NCBI GenBank assembly: GCA_947455875.1
Contig: CANGSD010000018.1
Span: 1-10,520 of the forward strand
Direction: 5' to 3'
Source: Comamonadaceae bacterium
GTDB lineage: Bacteria > Pseudomonadota > Gammaproteobacteria > Burkholderiales > Burkholderiaceae
Length of the DNA stretch: 10,520 nucleotides
Shown here one piece after another: positions 1-7,746 of the stretch; position 1 is the stretch's first letter, and every line of letters starts with the position of its first letter. Below the pieces are notes generated by a model. The model saw only the letters and a list, made by a program, of their open reading frames with translations, was not told where the DNA came from and did no database searches. The position numbers and the translations under genes are program-made.

Positions 1-93
1 CGGCGCGCTCACGGCGGCGGGTGGGCGGGGGAGGGCGCAGGCTGCGAGCCACAGGGGCAGCGCACACGCTGCAGCCAATCGACGGGGGTTCAT
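1..93 (-). CDS. Predicted lipoprotein, N-terminal 31 residues only (gene runs off the left edge)
   Basis: Reading the minus strand from the ATG at 93 gives an open frame to the window edge. It starts MNPRR, then a hydrophobic stretch LAAACALPLW, then LAAC with the cysteine at residue 19, followed by a Pro/Ala-rich stretch. This is a typical lipoprotein signal peptide: basic n-region, short h-region, and a lipobox with L at -3, A at -2 and A at -1. The mature protein would be lipidated at Cys19 and exported to the envelope. Residues after the cysteine (ALPRPPAA) are not Asp at +2, so an outer-membrane destination is likely under the usual Lol rule (inference). The start lies 11 nt after the glnE stop on the same strand, so the two genes may be cotranscribed. 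No clear Shine-Dalgarno sequence is visible in the gap. The body of the protein is outside the window, so its function cannot be assigned. Confidence 0.68.
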   Translation of the reverse strand, partial: MNPRRLAAACALPLWLAACALPRPPAAVSAP

Positions 94-104
94 GCGGACG
101 CGGT

Positions 105-2861
105 CTAGTCGAACACCGTGCGCCACAGGGCGAGCACAGCGTCGCGCTCGACGACCAGCTGCGCACTCGGGACCTGGGTGGGGTGCTCGTTCAAACGCGC
201 TGCATGCTGGGCGCGGCGCAGGCTGCGGTAGGCATCGGCGGCGGCATCGCCGACGCCCGCGGGCAGCAGCCCACAGGCCTGGGCGCGTTGCAACAGCGCG
301 ATGTTGCCGACGTTGGGAATCAGTTCGGGATGCGCGGCCGACTGCGACAGCACGAGAAACTGCACCGCGAATTCCGCATCGACCATGCCGCCGGGGCTGT
401 GCTTCACATCAAAGTGGCCGGCCTCGACCGGGTGCGCCGCCGACACCTTGGCCCGCATCGCCACGATCTCGTCGCGCAGGGCTGCGATGTCGCGCGGCGC
501 GCTGATCACCGCCTCGCGCACCGCGTCAAAGCGCTGCGCCAGTGCGGGCGCGCCCAGCACGAAGCGGGCGCGCGTCATGGCCTGGTGCTCCCAGGTCCAG
601 GCGGTGTTGCTGCCGCGGTTTTGCTGGTAGTTGGCGTAGGCGTCGAAGGAGGTGACCAGCAGGCCCGAGCTGCCATTGGGCCGCAAGGCGGTGTCGATTT
701 CAAACAGATCGCCCTCGGCGGTCTTGGTGGTGAGCCAGTTGATCAACTTGCGCACGAAGGCGGCATAGGTCTCGGCCGCGGCCTCATGGTCGTCTTCGTA
801 GACGAAGACGATGTCCAGGTCACTGCCGTAACCCAGCTCTTTGCCGCCGAGCTTGCCGTAGCCAATGATGCCGAATTGGGGCGTGTCGCGATGGCGCGAT
901 TTCAGACGCTGCCAGACCCACTGCGAGGTCACGCGCAGCACCGCGTCGGCCAGGGCGCTGAGGTCGTCGGCGACTTGTTCGACGGTGAGCCGACCCTCGA
1001 TGTCGCGCGCCAGCGTGCGAAACACTTCGGCGTGGTGGGCGCGTCTCAGCAGGTTCAGAAGCGTCTCGTCATCGTCCTCGCCGGTGCGCGCCAGGGCCTG
1101 GTGGCGCTGCGCGAGTTCGCGCTCGAAGTCGGCGGCCTGGAAGCGTTCGCGCAGCAGGGCGTCGCCGGCGAGTTCGTCGATCACGCCCGGGTGCTTCAGG
1201 AGATAGCGCGCCGGCCAGCGCGCCGCGCCCAGCACGCGCAACAGGCGCTCGTGCACGCCGGGGCGTTCGAGCAGCAGGGCCAGGTAGCTTTCGCGCCGCA
1301 GCAGCGGCTCCATCCAGTCGGCCATGCGCAGGGCGGCGTCTTCGCTCACGCGGCCTTCCTGCAGCCATTGGGCGGTGCGCGCGACCAGCTTGACCAGGCG
1401 GGCCCGCGCGTCTTCGCGCAAGGCCTGCACGCGCGGGTGGGTTTGCCAGCCCGCTACCCGCTCGCGCAGCTGCGGCGGCAGACCCTGAAGCAGGCTGTCG
1501 AAGTCGGTGCCGGCGCCGTTGCGCGCTGCCTTGGGGCCTGCGCAGCCCTTGCAGTTCTCGTCTTGCCCCAGCAGGGTGTCGAACTCCTGGGCGACCAGCT
1601 CGCGGTGTGCGTCCAGGGCGCACAGGAAGGCGGGGCAGTCGGCATAGCCCAGGGTGCGGCTGATCCAGGCCAGGTCGCCGTCGGCGGAATCGCAGCCCAT
1701 GGGCAGTACGTGGGTCTGTTGGTCGTCCAGGTACTGGATGCGGTGCTCGACGCGCCGCAGAAAGACATAGGCCTGCGCCAGCGCGTCGGCCGTGGCCTGC
1801 GGCATCAGACCAGCCGCCGCCACGCGTTGCAAGGCGGCCAGCGTGGGGCGCGTGCGCAGCTCGGGGAACTGGCCACCGCGCACCACCTGCAACAGCTGGA
1901 CGATGAATTCGATCTCGCGGATGCCGCCGCGCGAGAGCTTGACGTCATTGGCCCGCTCGGGCCGGCCCGCGCTGCGGCGCGCGGCATGTTCGCGGATCTG
2001 CCGGTGCAGCACCCGCAGCGACTCGAAGACGCTGTAATCGAGATAGCGGCGGAACACGAAAGGCAGCACGGTGCTGCGCAGAGCCCGCGCGCTGTGGTCT
2101 TCGATGGCCGCGCGCGGGGCGACGATGCGGCTTTTGAGCCAGGCAAAGCGCTCCCATTCGCGCCCTTGCACCTGCAGATATTCCTCCAGCGCGTCCTGCG
2201 AGACGACAGGCGGGCCCGAGTTGCCATTGGGGCGCAGGGCCAGGTCGACGCGAAACACGAAGCCGTGGTCCGTGGTGTCGCCGATCAGGCCGTAAATCAG
2301 ACGGACCGCCTTGGCGAAGTACTCGTGGTTGGAGATGCGCCCGCGTCCACCTTGCACGCCGGCGGTCTCGCCTTCGTGGTCGTAGATGTAGATCAGGTCG
2401 ATATCGCTGGACACATTCAGTTCGCGCGCACCGAGCTTGCCCATGCCCACCACCCACAGGCGGGCGCGCTGGCCGTCGGGGCCCTGCGGGGCGCCGTGAA
2501 TGGCATCGAGCTGGGCGTCGGCTTCCTGGCAGGCCTGGTCCAATGTGAATTCGGCCAGCTCGGTGACGGCCCGCGTGATCGTGGCCAGCGGCGCCTGCTG
2601 GTCGCAATCGAGCACGATCAGGCGCTCCATGACCAGCTGCCGCAGGACGCGCAGCGCAGTGGGCAGGTCGTCGCCACGGGCGCGCAGGGCTTCGAAGGTG
2701 GCGGCCATGCTGGCGCGGGCGGGGTCGCCGGCGGGCAGCAGGGACAGCTCGCCGGCGTAACGCCGGCGCAGGCGCTGGGCGAAACGTGAATGGGTGGCGT
2801 AGCCGGTGGGGGCGGCCGGGACGGGATCTACCGCTGTGCTGCCTGACGCACCGGGGGTCAT
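105..2861 (-). CDS. glnE: Bifunctional glutamine synthetase adenylyltransferase / adenylyl-removing enzyme GlnE
   Basis: GlnE adds AMP to, and removes it from, a tyrosine of glutamine synthetase, under control of PII protein and glutamine; it is cytoplasmic. The 918-residue product has the family's two nucleotidyltransferase domains. The N-terminal (deadenylylating) domain carries GMGKLG at 139-144 and SSDIDL at 151-156, with metal-binding Asp153 and Asp155, then LALRPNG near 207-213. The C-terminal (adenylylating) domain carries GYGKLGG at 667-673 and GSDLDI at 679-684 with Asp681 and Asp683, then ALRPNGSSG near 725-733. Length is close to E. coli GlnE (about 946). The frame stays open upstream to 3155, but that would overlap divergent yhdP by about 270 bp and add sequence unlike GlnE. 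The ATG at 2861 has AGGA three bases upstream and leaves a 24-bp gap. An oddity is a linker near residues 431-453 containing CKGC. Both active sites look intact. The predicted lipoprotein gene follows 11 nt after the stop. Confidence 0.96.
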   Translation of the reverse strand: MTPGASGSTAVDPVPAAPTGYATHSRFAQRLRRRYAGELSLLPAGDPARASMAATFEALRARGDDLPTALRVLRQLVMERLIVLDCDQQAPLATITRAVTELAEFTLDQACQEADAQLDAIHGAPQGPDGQRARLWVVGMGKLGARELNVSSDIDLIYIYDHEGETAGVQGGRGRISNHEYFAKAVRLIYGLIGDTTDHGFVFRVDLALRPNGNSGPPVVSQDALEEYLQVQGREWERFAWLKSRIVAPRAAIEDHSARALRSTVLPFVFRRYLDYSVFESLRVLHRQIREHAARRSAGRPERANDVKLSRGGIREIEFIVQLLQVVRGGQFPELRTRPTLAALQRVAAAGLMPQATADALAQAYVFLRRVEHRIQYLDDQQTHVLPMGCDSADGDLAWISRTLGYADCPAFLCALDAHRELVAQEFDTLLGQDENCKGCAGPKAARNGAGTDFDSLLQGLPPQLRERVAGWQTHPRVQALREDARARLVKLVARTAQWLQEGRVSEDAALRMADWMEPLLRRESYLALLLERPGVHERLLRVLGAARWPARYLLKHPGVIDELAGDALLRERFQAADFERELAQRHQALARTGEDDDETLLNLLRRAHHAEVFRTLARDIEGRLTVEQVADDLSALADAVLRVTSQWVWQRLKSRHRDTPQFGIIGYGKLGGKELGYGSDLDIVFVYEDDHEAAAETYAAFVRKLINWLTTKTAEGDLFEIDTALRPNGSSGLLVTSFDAYANYQQNRGSNTAWTWEHQAMTRARFVLGAPALAQRFDAVREAVISAPRDIAALRDEIVAMRAKVSAAHPVEAGHFDVKHSPGGMVDAEFAVQFLVLSQSAAHPELIPNVGNIALLQRAQACGLLPAGVGDAAADAYRSLRRAQHAARLNEHPTQVPSAQLVVERDAVLALWRTVFD

Positions 2862-2885
2862 AATTCCTGCCACGTCCTCGTTTCC
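2862..2885. promoter_or_regulatory. 24-bp divergent intergenic gap between glnE and yhdP
   Basis: This is the only non-coding DNA between the two divergent start codons. It is too short for two full promoters, so each promoter probably extends into the opposite gene's 5' end (inference). On the minus strand TCCT at 2865-2868 reads as AGGA, a tight but plausible ribosome binding site for glnE, three bases from its ATG. For yhdP no Shine-Dalgarno sequence is visible. CATAAT at 2859-2864 resembles a sigma-70 -10 box (5 of 6) reading toward yhdP, but no good -35 box sits 16-18 bases upstream, so the promoter itself is only a suggestion. Confidence 0.35.
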
Positions 2886-5800
2886 ATGAAAGATTCCTTG
2901 CCGCCCTCGCGCCCGCTTCGGGTGCTCAGCGCCGTCGCCAGCAGCCTGTGGTGGACCCTCGTGGTCTTCTGGCTGCTCCTGGCGCTCGCCTGGGGGGCGC
3001 TTCATGGTTGGATTCTGCCGCGAATAGACGAATGGCGCCCAGTGATGGAGCGCCAAGCCTCTCGGGCGTTGGGGGTACCCGTGCGCATCGGCGCCATCAG
3101 CGCCAGCAGCGACAACATCATGCCTTCCTTCGAGCTGCGCGACGTGGTGTTGCATGACGCGCAGGACCGCGAAGCGCTGCGTTTGTCACGTGTGGTGCTG
3201 GCGCTGTCGCCGCGATCGCTGTGGAACTCGGGCTTCGAGCAGCTTTACTTGGAAGGGCCGCAGCTGGATGTGCGCCGCTCGGTCGATGGTCGGCTGTGGG
3301 TGGCCGGTCTGGATGTCTCGCGCGGCGGCGGTGATGGGCGTGCCGCCGACTGGTTTTTCCGCCAGCGCGAGGCGGTGGTCATGGGCGGCGTCCTGCGCTG
3401 GACCGATGAGTTACGCGGCGCTCCACCTTTGGTCCTGTCCGATCTGCAGTTCGTCGTGCGCAATGGCGGCTTGCGGCATGCCTTGCGCCTGGACGCGACG
3501 CCGCCAGCCGATCTGGGTGAGCGCTTCAGCCTGCGCGGCGTGTTTCGCCAGCCCTTGCTGTCGCAGCATCCCGGGCGCTGGCAGGACTGGAAGGGTCAGC
3601 TTTATGCGGATTTCAGCGGGGTCGATCTGTCTCGCCTGCGCCAGTACGCTGACCTGGGGGTGCAGGTGCGCACCGGCCAGGGTCTGTTGCGTGCCTGGGT
3701 CGATGTCGACGATGGCGAGGTCACCGGCGGCGCCGCGCAGGTCGCGCTGTCGCAGGTCGATGCCCGGCTCGCCCCGGACCGCGCACCCTTGATGCTCGCC
3801 TCGCTGTCGGGTCGCCTGTCAGGCAAGCGCCTGCCCCAGGGCTTTGAGGTCGAGACCCGCGAGCTGCAGTTCCAGACCGCTGACGGCCGCCGCTGGCCGG
3901 GCGGCAATGTGGCCCTGACCTGGCAGGGCGACCGCGGCAAGCAGCCCGCCCAGGGCCAGTTGCGCGCCGATCGACTCGATCTCGAAGCGCTGCGCCGCCT
4001 GGCAGGCCACCTGCCCTTGGACGCTGCCAGCCGCGCGCTGCTGGAGGCCCACGCGCCCAAGGGCCTGGTCGACCAGTTGCAGGCCAGTTGGGAGGGCGCG
4101 GTGGACGCGCCGCGCAAGTTTCAAGCGAAGGGACGTCTGTCGGGCCTGGAGTTGCCGGTGCACGCGGCCAGCGGTCGCCCCGGTCTGCGCGGGGCCACGC
4201 TGGACTTTGACGTCAGCGAGGCGGGCGGCAAGGGGCGTTTGCAGATCGATCGCGGCGGCGTGGAGATGCCGGGCCTGTTCGAAGACCCGCGCGTCCCGAT
4301 CGACCAATTGAGCGCCGACCTGCAATGGCAACGTACCGAAGCGCGCACCAGCCTGAACGTGTCGGCCCTCAAGCTGCGCAACCCGGACGTGCAGCTCGAC
4401 GGCCAATTGAGCTGGCACACCGGCGATGCGGCGCGCGGTCCCTTGCCCGGCGTGCTGGATTTGCAGCTGAACTTGATCCGCGCCGATGGCGCCCGAGTTT
4501 GGCGTTACTTGCCGATGCGCCTGCCCAAGGCCACCCGGGATTACGTGCGTGAGGCAGTGATCGCGGGCAAGGCCAGTGAGGGCCGCATCCGGGTGCGCGG
4601 CGACCTGCAGGACTTCCCCTTCACCCGCGCCGGCACCGGCGAGTTCCGCATCAGCACCCGTGTCAGCGACGTGAGCTATGCCTATATTCCGCGCGCCACG
4701 GTCCGCGGCACGGGCACTGGCGCGTGGCGCGCGCTCACGGGCCTGTCGGGTGAACTCGTCTTCGATCGCAACAGCATGCAGATCAATGGCGCCAAGGGCG
4801 GCTTTGCCGGCGCGCCGGGCCTGCAGCTGCAGGCCGATGCCGCGATCGCCGACCTGTCGGCCTCGGTCGTGACCGTCAACGGACAGGTGCGCGGGCCATT
4901 GGCCGACTCGCTGGGCGTGTTCAATGCCAGCCCGGTCGCGGCCTGGCTGGGGCAGCCCTTCGCCGGCGCGAGCGCGACGGGCAATGCGGAGTTGCGTCTG
5001 CGCCTGGCGGTGCCGCTGGCCCAGTCCGATCGTTCAACCGTGCAAGGCAGCGTCAACTTCAGCAACAACGACCTGCAGATCACGCCGGATGTGCCGATGC
5101 TGTCGCGCCTGCGTGGCACGGTCTCGTTCACCGAGGGCGGGTTCACGCTCGCCGGCGTGCAGGGCCGGGCGCTGGGCGGTGACGTGCGGCTCGACGGCGG
5201 CACCCGGGCCACGGCGCCCCATGCGTTCGAGCCGGCGTCCCTCATTCGCATCCAGGGCACGACCACCGCCGAAGGGCTGCGCCAGGCCCGCGAGCTGGGC
5301 GCGGTGGCCCGCATGGCGCGCCAGGCCTCGGGCAGCGCGGCGTATGCGGCGACGGTCGGTATCCGACCCGGCGGTGTCGATGTGCTGGTGACCAGCAGTT
5401 TGCAGGGCATGGCGCTGTCCATGCCGGTGCCGCTGACCAAGGCGGCCGAGGCGGCCTTGCCCCTGCGCTTTGAGATCCTGCGCCAGGCCGGCACCCCGCG
5501 CGCGCAGGACCGGCTCTCGCTCGAGATGGGGCGCCTGGCCGCCGTCACCTATGTGCGCGATGTGTCTGGCGCCGAGCCGCGGGTGCTGCGCGGGACGATT
5601 GCCGTGGGCTTGCAGGCCGGCGAGTCCGCGCCGATGCCCGAGCAAGGCGTCTACGCCAACATCAACTTCGCACAGTTCAACCTCGACGCCTGGGAGAGCC
5701 TGCTGACTGCGCCCGGAGCGAGCGGTGCAGGCGCCGCCATCCCCGCGTACGTGCAGGGCTACCTGCCCACGACCGCGGTGCTGCGCGCGCGTGAATTCAC

Positions 5801-6899
5801 GGTGGGCGGGCGCACCTTGCAGAACGTGCTGCTGGGCGGCTCGCGCGAGGGCCTGGTCTGGCGGGCCAACGTGGACGCGGCGCAGCTCAATGGCTACCTG
5901 GAATACCGCCAGCCCTGGGGCAGCAGCATGGGCCGCCTGCAGGCGCGGCTGGCGCGCTTGTCCATCGCCGCGGCCACCGCCAGCGAGGTCGAAACCCTGT
6001 TGGACGAGCAGCCCGCCAGCATTCCCGCGCTGGACATCGTGGTCGACGACTTCGAACTGCGTGGCAAGAAGCTGGGCCGCCTGGAGATCGACGCCGTCAA
6101 CCGCGGCGGCAGTGAATGGCGCCTGAACAAGCTGTCTCTGGCCATGCCCGAGGCCAGCTTCAATGCCACAGGCAACTGGGTGCCGGTGAACGCGCAGCAA
6201 GCGGCCCCGCGCGGTGCGCGCTCGGCCGCCGAGCGCCGCCGCACGGTGATGAATTTCCGGCTGGACGTGGCCGATGCGGGCCAGCTGCTCACCCGCCTGG
6301 GCATGAAGGACTTGGTGCGACGCGGACGCGGCAAGCTCGAGGGCCAGGTGGCCTGGATGGGATCGCCGCTGGCCCTGGACTATCCCAGCATGAGTGGCGC
6401 CTTCGCGGTCAATGTCGAGGCGGGTCAGTTTCTCAAGGCCGATCCGGGGCTGGCCAAGCTGCTGGGGGTGCTGAGCCTGCAGTCGCTGCCGCGCCGTCTG
6501 GCCCTGGATTTCCGCGATGTGTTCTCCGAGGGCTTCCCGTTTGATTTTGTGCGCGGCGACGTCACCATCGCCCAGGGCATCGCCTTGACCAACAACCTGC
6601 AGATGAAGGGCGTCAATGCCGCGGTGCTGATGGACGGCAAGGCCGACATCGCGCGCGAGACCCAGGACATCAAGGTGGTGGTCGTGCCCGAGATCAATGC
6701 CGGCACGGCCTCGCTGGTGGCCAGCGTGATCAACCCGGCGGTCGGGCTGGGCAGTTTCCTGGCGCAGCTTTTCTTGCGCGAGCCGCTGTCGCGTGCGGCG
6801 ACCCAGGAGTTTCACATCGATGGCACCTGGACCGAGCCACGCGTGACACGCGTCCCGCGTCGCGGGGCCGAGGCATCGCCCGCGCCGGGGACGAACTGA
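2886..6899 (+). CDS. yhdP: YhdP family protein (AsmA-like, DUF3971/TIGR02099), envelope lipid-transport type
   Basis: This large 1337-residue protein belongs to the AsmA-like group with YhdP, TamB and YdbH, which in E. coli have been linked to phospholipid movement from inner to outer membrane. A single hydrophobic segment at about residues 18-40 (WWTLVVFWLLLALAWGA), preceded by a few basic residues, should anchor it in the inner membrane with the rest in the periplasm. The mid-region has the family-like stretch YLPMRLPKATRDYVREA from about residue 541, ending in GDLQDFPF. The most recognisable part is near residues 1180-1272: FLKADPGLAKLLGVLSLQSL, then LALDFRDVFSEGFPFDF, then DIARETQDIKVVVVPEIN, matching the C-terminal AsmA_2 region. 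It is followed by a hydrophobic glycine/alanine stretch and REPLSR. Length is close to E. coli YhdP (about 1266). The ATG at 2886 is the first start in frame and places the anchor correctly. The stop overlaps the next start by one base (TGATG), suggesting translational coupling. Cargo and partners in this organism are not shown by the sequence. Confidence 0.92.
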   Translation: MKDSLPPSRPLRVLSAVASSLWWTLVVFWLLLALAWGALHGWILPRIDEWRPVMERQASRALGVPVRIGAISASSDNIMPSFELRDVVLHDAQDREALRLSRVVLALSPRSLWNSGFEQLYLEGPQLDVRRSVDGRLWVAGLDVSRGGGDGRAADWFFRQREAVVMGGVLRWTDELRGAPPLVLSDLQFVVRNGGLRHALRLDATPPADLGERFSLRGVFRQPLLSQHPGRWQDWKGQLYADFSGVDLSRLRQYADLGVQVRTGQGLLRAWVDVDDGEVTGGAAQVALSQVDARLAPDRAPLMLASLSGRLSGKRLPQGFEVETRELQFQTADGRRWPGGNVALTWQGDRGKQPAQGQLRADRLDLEALRRLAGHLPLDAASRALLEAHAPKGLVDQLQASWEGAVDAPRKFQAKGRLSGLELPVHAASGRPGLRGATLDFDVSEAGGKGRLQIDRGGVEMPGLFEDPRVPIDQLSADLQWQRTEARTSLNVSALKLRNPDVQLDGQLSWHTGDAARGPLPGVLDLQLNLIRADGARVWRYLPMRLPKATRDYVREAVIAGKASEGRIRVRGDLQDFPFTRAGTGEFRISTRVSDVSYAYIPRATVRGTGTGAWRALTGLSGELVFDRNSMQINGAKGGFAGAPGLQLQADAAIADLSASVVTVNGQVRGPLADSLGVFNASPVAAWLGQPFAGASATGNAELRLRLAVPLAQSDRSTVQGSVNFSNNDLQITPDVPMLSRLRGTVSFTEGGFTLAGVQGRALGGDVRLDGGTRATAPHAFEPASLIRIQGTTTAEGLRQARELGAVARMARQASGSAAYAATVGIRPGGVDVLVTSSLQGMALSMPVPLTKAAEAALPLRFEILRQAGTPRAQDRLSLEMGRLAAVTYVRDVSGAEPRVLRGTIAVGLQAGESAPMPEQGVYANINFAQFNLDAWESLLTAPGASGAGAAIPAYVQGYLPTTAVLRAREFTVGGRTLQNVLLGGSREGLVWRANVDAAQLNGYLEYRQPWGSSMGRLQARLARLSIAAATASEVETLLDEQPASIPALDIVVDDFELRGKKLGRLEIDAVNRGGSEWRLNKLSLAMPEASFNATGNWVPVNAQQAAPRGARSAAERRRTVMNFRLDVADAGQLLTRLGMKDLVRRGRGKLEGQVAWMGSPLALDYPSMSGAFAVNVEAGQFLKADPGLAKLLGVLSLQSLPRRLALDFRDVFSEGFPFDFVRGDVTIAQGIALTNNLQMKGVNAAVLMDGKADIARETQDIKVVVVPEINAGTASLVASVINPAVGLGSFLAQLFLREPLSRAATQEFHIDGTWTEPRVTRVPRRGAEASPAPGTN

Positions 6900-7723
6900 T
6901 GCCGCTGCGCGCAGCTGCAATCCAGATGGTGTCGGGCGCCAGTGTGGCGGCCAATCTGGAGGCGGCCCGCAGCTTGCTCGCCCAGGCCGCGCGCGAGGGA
7001 GCGCAATTGGCGGTCCTGCCCGAGTATTTTTGCCTCCTGGGCCACCAGGACACCGACAAGCTCGCCGTGTCTGAGGCCTATGGCGAAGGTGTGATCCAGG
7101 ATTTCCTGGCGGCTTGTGCGCGTACGCTGGGTCTGTGGCTGGTGGGGGGCACCTTGCCTTTGCGCACCGAGGATCCGCTGCGCGTGCGCAACACGACCCT
7201 CGTGCATGCGCCGGATGGCCGCTGCGTCGCGCGCTACGACAAGATCCATCTATTCCGTTTCGATGACGGCCACGAGCAGTACGACGAGGCGCGGGTGATC
7301 GCCTCTGGCCGCGAGCCGGTGCTGTTCGATCTGCCCGCACCCGATGGCCACGTCTGGCGCGTCGGTCTGTCGGTCTGCTACGACCTGCGATTTCCCGAGC
7401 TCTATCGCCAGCTGGCGGCGCAAGGTGCGCAATTGCTGCTGGTGCCCAGCGCATTCACCCACACCACGGGTCAAGCGCATTGGGAGCCGCTGCTGCGCGC
7501 GCGCGCCATCGAGAATCTGGCCTATGTGCTCGCGCCTGCCCAAGGCGGTACACACGAGAACGGCCGCCGCACCTGGGGCCATTCCCTGGCGGTGGACCCC
7601 TGGGGGCAGGTGCTGGCCTGCCAGGATGCAGCCGGTCCCGGCGTGCTGATCACCGATCTGGATCCGCTGCGTGTCGCGGCCTGCCGCCGGCAGCTGCCCG
7701 CGCTCGACCACCGCATGCTGTGA
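6899..7723 (+). CDS. Carbon-nitrogen hydrolase of the nitrilase superfamily (Nit1/Nit2-like amidase)
   Basis: A 274-residue cytoplasmic amidohydrolase with the complete nitrilase catalytic set. Glu42 is in VLPEYF, Lys115 in RYDKIHLFRFD, and the nucleophile Cys160 in LSVCYDLRFPELYR; the second conserved glutamate is Glu197 in HWEPLLRARAIEN. The length and the motifs around Lys and Cys match the Nit branch, whose studied members hydrolyse deaminated glutathione or omega-amides such as alpha-ketoglutaramate. Which substrate is used here cannot be read from sequence, so no symbol is given. The start ATG shares its A with the yhdP stop codon (TGATG), and GGGGA lies seven bases upstream as a weak ribosome binding site, so translation is probably coupled to yhdP. 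No signal peptide is seen. In the Burkholderiales I know of, tldD often follows this gene; here a sensor kinase gene follows instead. Family assignment is firm, substrate is not. Confidence 0.93.
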   Translation: MPLRAAAIQMVSGASVAANLEAARSLLAQAAREGAQLAVLPEYFCLLGHQDTDKLAVSEAYGEGVIQDFLAACARTLGLWLVGGTLPLRTEDPLRVRNTTLVHAPDGRCVARYDKIHLFRFDDGHEQYDEARVIASGREPVLFDLPAPDGHVWRVGLSVCYDLRFPELYRQLAAQGAQLLLVPSAFTHTTGQAHWEPLLRARAIENLAYVLAPAQGGTHENGRRTWGHSLAVDPWGQVLACQDAAGPGVLITDLDPLRVAACRRQLPALDHRML

Positions 7724-7746
7724 CCTCTTTCCTTGCGCCCCCCGGC

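Noticed and set aside
21..2789. A 922-codon open frame on the plus strand opposite glnE
   Set aside because: It lies entirely antisense to glnE, which has clear catalytic motifs. Its translation shows no recognisable domain and has the Ala/Arg/Gly/Gln/His-rich composition expected of the complement of a GC-rich gene.
2862..3155. A 98-residue N-terminal extension of GlnE using an ATG at 3155
   Set aside because: It would overlap the divergent yhdP start by about 270 bp and cover its membrane anchor. The added residues do not resemble GlnE, whose normal length is matched by the ATG at 2861.
5034..7454. An 806-codon open frame on the minus strand opposite yhdP and the nitrilase gene
   Set aside because: It crosses two well-supported genes and the boundary between them, and its translation is Arg/Ala/Gln/His-rich without a recognisable domain. 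It is best explained as a high-GC shadow.
7480..7719. An upstream start for the sensor kinase inside the nitrilase gene
   Set aside because: The added residues are an out-of-frame reading of conserved nitrilase sequence and would place 80 or more Arg/Ala-rich residues before the membrane segment. The ATG at 7747 or GTG at 7720 fits better.
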